Source of the DNA: Vibrio parahaemolyticus
Lineage (GTDB): Bacteria; Pseudomonadota; Gammaproteobacteria; Enterobacterales; Vibrionaceae
Assembly: GCF_900460535.1 (NCBI RefSeq)
Contig: NZ_UHIL01000001.1
Span: 1,922,001 to 1,986,000, forward strand
Reading direction: 5' to 3'
DNA length: 64,000 nt
Both the position numbers and the translations under genes were made by a program. Below, in pieces: positions 61,357 to 64,000 of this stretch; positions within the stretch are counted from its first letter, which is position 1; each line of letters starts with the position of its first letter. The notes under the pieces were generated by a model. The model was given only the letters and a program-made list of their open reading frames with translations. It made no database searches and was not told where the DNA came from.

Positions 61357-62781
61357 TTAAGCCACATGCTCCATTGCGTTCGAGCCTTCGACAGGCGTAA
61401 AAAACTCATCGTGTAATGCACAAATGGCGCGTTGATATTCTTTGTCACTGACGACAAATTGCACGTTTACATTACGCAGTGACGAGTGCAACGCCACCGG
61501 TGTGACACCACTGTTCATGAGAGAAAGTACGCCTTTCGCTAACGTTTTGTTAGTGTCGATGTGTGAACCGATGGCTGAAATTAGCGCAACCATTCGCCCT
61601 TTAATGGAGGCATTCGGGTAACGTTTTTCGGCCTTGTATAACACTTTGTTTAAGCTGTCCGAGCTACCGCCAAGGTAATACGTAATCGAGTTAGCGTTCA
61701 TCTCTTTACCGATCAAGCTGACACGTGCATCAGAGATGATTTCCATCAATTCGTAGCTCACGTTGTCAACCTTGCCGACTATCGCTTGATCGAACAAGTG
61801 CAGTGCGAAGACCTTTTCTTTACCAGCGATGATTTCCACTTTGTCTTCTTCTGGGCGATACCCTGAAGATATCAACGTACCTTCATGTTCTGGCTCAAAC
61901 GTGTTTTTGATTTGCAGCTCAATCCCACTTTCGCGCAAACCAGCGGCAGCATTGGGATGAATCGCCTCCATGCCCAAGTTAGCAAGTTGATCCGCTACAT
62001 CGTAGTTCGTGCTTCCAATTGGCAACACTTTCTCTGGGCCGACCACGCGCGGGTCCGCTGAGCTCAAATGGTATTCTTTATGGATGATGGCTAGGTCTGC
62101 TTTGGTGATAGCGGCAATACGACTGAACGTCATTTCACTGTAGCCTCGGTCATAAGTGTGCATCAAACCTTCTTTGCAGTATGCATAACCCGTGACGATA
62201 GGCAGTTCTTTGGTCACATCGATATCAGCAAACGCGTCGCGAATGGAATCATCGAGACTTCTTGGTTCCTGATTATCCCAACCAGAGAGATCCACAAACC
62301 TCGCATTGATGCCCATGTTTTTCAGCTTAAGCGCTGTATTATACGCACTGTGCGCTTCACCAATCGACGATAGAAACTCGCGAATTTGTGGCAGATAGTG
62401 ACGCAGAGAAAACTGTCCGTATTGGCAGGTTTCTAGAATATTAGCGATACAATTTTTCGCCTCTGCAATGCGTGAACGAATGAACTTATCCGCTCGAATG
62501 CGGTTCATTGGATCCGCAAAGATGTTTTCGTTAGTAAGCAGCATGCGGCTTTCCACATACGCTAAGGCGTCTTGCCACTGATCGTCACGTTTAGCAATTA
62601 ACTGATAGACGCCTGCTTTGCTGGTTTTTTTACATTCTAATAGCGCGTCGGTCATGCCACCGTATGCTGACACAACAAAAATGCGGTTGTATGGCGTTTT
62701 AGGACGAAGAATAATATTGTCGAGAACAGCATCAAATGCTGTCATTGAAGTACCGCCGATTTTTTCTACGGTAAAAGTCAT
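61357..62781 (-). CDS. ask: Aspartate kinase of the ectoine operon
   Basis: A 474-residue aspartokinase with the KIGGTSM motif (about 7-13) and C-terminal ACT repeats (about 330-470). Its position directly after ectC and its length identify the ectoine-specific Ask_Ect type, which feeds aspartate into ectoine synthesis and is less sensitive to lysine and threonine feedback. Confidence 0.93.
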   Translation of the reverse strand: MTFTVEKIGGTSMTAFDAVLDNIILRPKTPYNRIFVVSAYGGMTDALLECKKTSKAGVYQLIAKRDDQWQDALAYVESRMLLTNENIFADPMNRIRADKFIRSRIAEAKNCIANILETCQYGQFSLRHYLPQIREFLSSIGEAHSAYNTALKLKNMGINARFVDLSGWDNQEPRSLDDSIRDAFADIDVTKELPIVTGYAYCKEGLMHTYDRGYSEMTFSRIAAITKADLAIIHKEYHLSSADPRVVGPEKVLPIGSTNYDVADQLANLGMEAIHPNAAAGLRESGIELQIKNTFEPEHEGTLISSGYRPEEDKVEIIAGKEKVFALHLFDQAIVGKVDNVSYELMEIISDARVSLIGKEMNANSITYYLGGSSDSLNKVLYKAEKRYPNASIKGRMVALISAIGSHIDTNKTLAKGVLSLMNSGVTPVALHSSLRNVNVQFVVSDKEYQRAICALHDEFFTPVEGSNAMEHVA

Positions 62782-62841
62782 GATAAGCCTTTTTTGATTG
62801 GTAACGTTAAGTGAAATAGAGAAAAAGAAAGCGCGTAGAAA

Positions 62842-62864
62842 TGTGAGGCGACGTGCGCCTCACA
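62842..62864 (-). terminator. Hairpin between ectC and ask (attenuator or processing site)
   Basis: A 9-bp perfect GC-rich stem (TGTGAGGCG / CGCCTCACA), loop ACGTG, without a proper T-run. It probably lowers ask expression relative to ectC or protects the upstream mRNA. Confidence 0.55.
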
Positions 62865-62872
62865 CTTAGCTT

Positions 62873-63259
62873 TTAGTCAACGAGCGGGTAAACGCCGTTT
62901 TCATCGTGCACTTCGGCACCTGTGATTGGGGGATTGAAAACGCACGCCATGACCATTTCTTTGTTTTTGTATGCTCTTAGGTAATGCTCGTCGTGCTTGT
63001 CCAGAATGTACAATGTGCCCGGTTTGATTGGGTAAGTTTCGCCCCCCACCACTTCGATTTCACCTTCGCCGCTCATGCAGAAAACGGACTCTAGGTGATT
63101 TTGGTAATGAATATGCGTTTCCGTTCCTTCATAAATCGTGGTGATGTGGAAAGAAAATCCCATGTTGTCATCTTTCAACAACATACGTACGCTTTCCCAG
63201 TTATCCGCGACTACGCGACGTTCACTATTTCGACACTCGTCAAGTGTTCTTACGATCAT
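62873..63259 (-). CDS. ectC: L-ectoine synthase
   Basis: A 128-residue cupin enzyme that cyclises N-gamma-acetyl-diaminobutyrate to ectoine. [16 protein letters not shown] at the start and the metal-binding stretch [20 protein letters not shown] with [16 protein letters not shown] are typical. It lies between ectB and ask, 15 bp from ectB. Confidence 0.97.
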   Translation of the reverse strand: MIVRTLDECRNSERRVVADNWESVRMLLKDDNMGFSFHITTIYEGTETHIHYQNHLESVFCMSGEGEIEVVGGETYPIKPGTLYILDKHDEHYLRAYKNKEMVMACVFNPPITGAEVHDENGVYPLVD

Positions 63260-63274
63260 AATTGATAATCCTTA

Positions 63275-64000
63275 TTAAGATGCTTGTTTGAAGTGTTTTG
63301 CAGCAATCGTTTCCACTGCACGTTCAAAGATGCTTAATCCTTGGTTCAGCTCAGATTCACTGATGGTCAATGGACAGAAGAACTTCACCACCTCATCGTC
63401 TGGGCCTGCGGTTTCAATCACCATGCCGTCGTCAAAACATGCTTTAGCGATTTCTGCTGCCAAGTCACCGTGAATACACTCGATGCCAATCATCATGCCG
63501 CGTCCCTTTTTCTGAACAAACATTTGCGGGAAACGACGCACGCAGCGATCAATCACTTCACTCACATTTTGCGAACATTGCTTAATGTGCGTTTCGAAAT
63601 CGTCATTTGACCAGTAGATTTCTAGTGCTTTTGCCGCAGTAATAAATGCGTGGTTGTTACCACGGAACGTGCCGTTGTGCTCGCCTGGTTTCCATTGGTC
63701 AAGTTCTGGTTTCAGCAGTACAACCGCCATTGGCAGACCGTAACCACCGATCGATTTCGATAGCGTCACAATATCGGGTTCAATACCTGATGGCTCAAAA
63801 CTGAAGAATGTCCCAGTTCGGCCACAACCAGCTTGAATGTCATCGACAATCAATAGAATGTCGTTGGCTTTACATATTTTACTCAAGCGCTGTAGCCACT
63901 CATTGGAGGCGGCGTTTAAACCACCCTCGCCTTGTACCGTTTCCAGCAATACGGCTGCTGGTTTGTCCATACCTGCAGAGTTGTCATTCAGCATAGTTTC
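63275..64000 (-). CDS. ectB: Diaminobutyrate-2-oxoglutarate transaminase EctB (partial)
   Basis: C-terminal part (about 241 residues) of a PLP-dependent class III aminotransferase; the gene continues beyond the window end. Visible are LLIVDDIQAGCGRTGTFFSF (PLP-pocket Asp) and VTLSKSIGGYGLPMAVVLLK with the PLP lysine (SKS). EctB makes L-2,4-diaminobutyrate for ectoine. ectA would lie just outside. Confidence 0.96.
   Translation of the reverse strand, partial: ETMLNDNSAGMDKPAAVLLETVQGEGGLNAASNEWLQRLSKICKANDILLIVDDIQAGCGRTGTFFSFEPSGIEPDIVTLSKSIGGYGLPMAVVLLKPELDQWKPGEHNGTFRGNNHAFITAAKALEIYWSNDDFETHIKQCSQNVSEVIDRCVRRFPQMFVQKKGRGMMIGIECIHGDLAAEIAKACFDDGMVIETAGPDDEVVKFFCPLTISESELNQGLSIFERAVETIAAKHFKQAS

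Noticed and set aside
1..64000. CRISPR arrays, tRNA or rRNA genes, prophage genes
   Set aside because: No regularly spaced repeats, cloverleaf signatures, rRNA stretches or phage proteins were seen.

Overview
The window looks like chromosome I of a marine Vibrio of the V. parahaemolyticus group (Harveyi clade). It holds a complete Ysc-type T3SS1 island with the effectors VopQ, VopR and VopS, the ExsA/C/D/E regulators and, further on, the ectoine genes. VopS carries its Fic histidine at residue 348, as I recall for V. parahaemolyticus VopS. Species cannot be fixed from sequence alone; V. alginolyticus and relatives carry similar islands. Identifications rest on recognising protein families by eye; no database search was run.

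Layout. 1-2.3 kb: the end of a TctA-like permease, a TSUP permease and a TAXI-type TRAP binding protein. 2.5-12.2 kb (minus strand): translocators and their chaperone (vopD, vopB, vcrH, vcrV, vcrG), then the export-gate/gatekeeper operon (vcrR, vcrD, yscY, yscX, sycN, tyeA, vopN). 12.4-19.3 kb (plus strand): yscNOPQRSTU. 19.4-25.6 kb: a metabolic interlude inside the island, with a LysR regulator, two tandem cysteine-nucleophile hydrolases and a flavodoxin-like protein, then a LysR/EamA/GNAT block bracketed by two almost identical terminators. 25.7-31.1 kb (minus): effector-chaperone pairs for VopQ, VopR and VopS. 31.3-39.8 kb (minus): exsD-yscBCDEFGHIJKL. 39.9-43.0 kb: exsA and exsB (minus), and exsC-exsE (plus).

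43-64 kb is ordinary chromosome: an aldehyde dehydrogenase with a divergent sigma-54 activator, two small proteins, zwf-pgl-gnd, a CitAB/DcuSR-type two-component system, a TolC/HlyD/two-permease exporter without an ATPase, a di-haem cytochrome c peroxidase, and the 3' part of the ectoine operon (ectB partial, ectC, ask).

How it works together. ExsA activates T3SS1 promoters; ExsD restrains ExsA, ExsC sequesters ExsD, and ExsE holds ExsC until ExsE is secreted. I found six promoters with the same design: an A-rich box, a conserved AC(C/T) core, a -35-like element and a -10 spaced 21-22 bp away. They lie before vcrG, vopN, yscN, the vopS chaperone gene, exsD and exsC, so one regulator can switch translocators, gate, ATPase/export apparatus, effector, needle complex and its own control loop. 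A weaker seventh candidate precedes the vopR chaperone gene. None was found before vecA-vopQ. The 622-bp AT-rich gap upstream of exsA contains a nested dyad that may be where silencing and derepression of exsA are decided.
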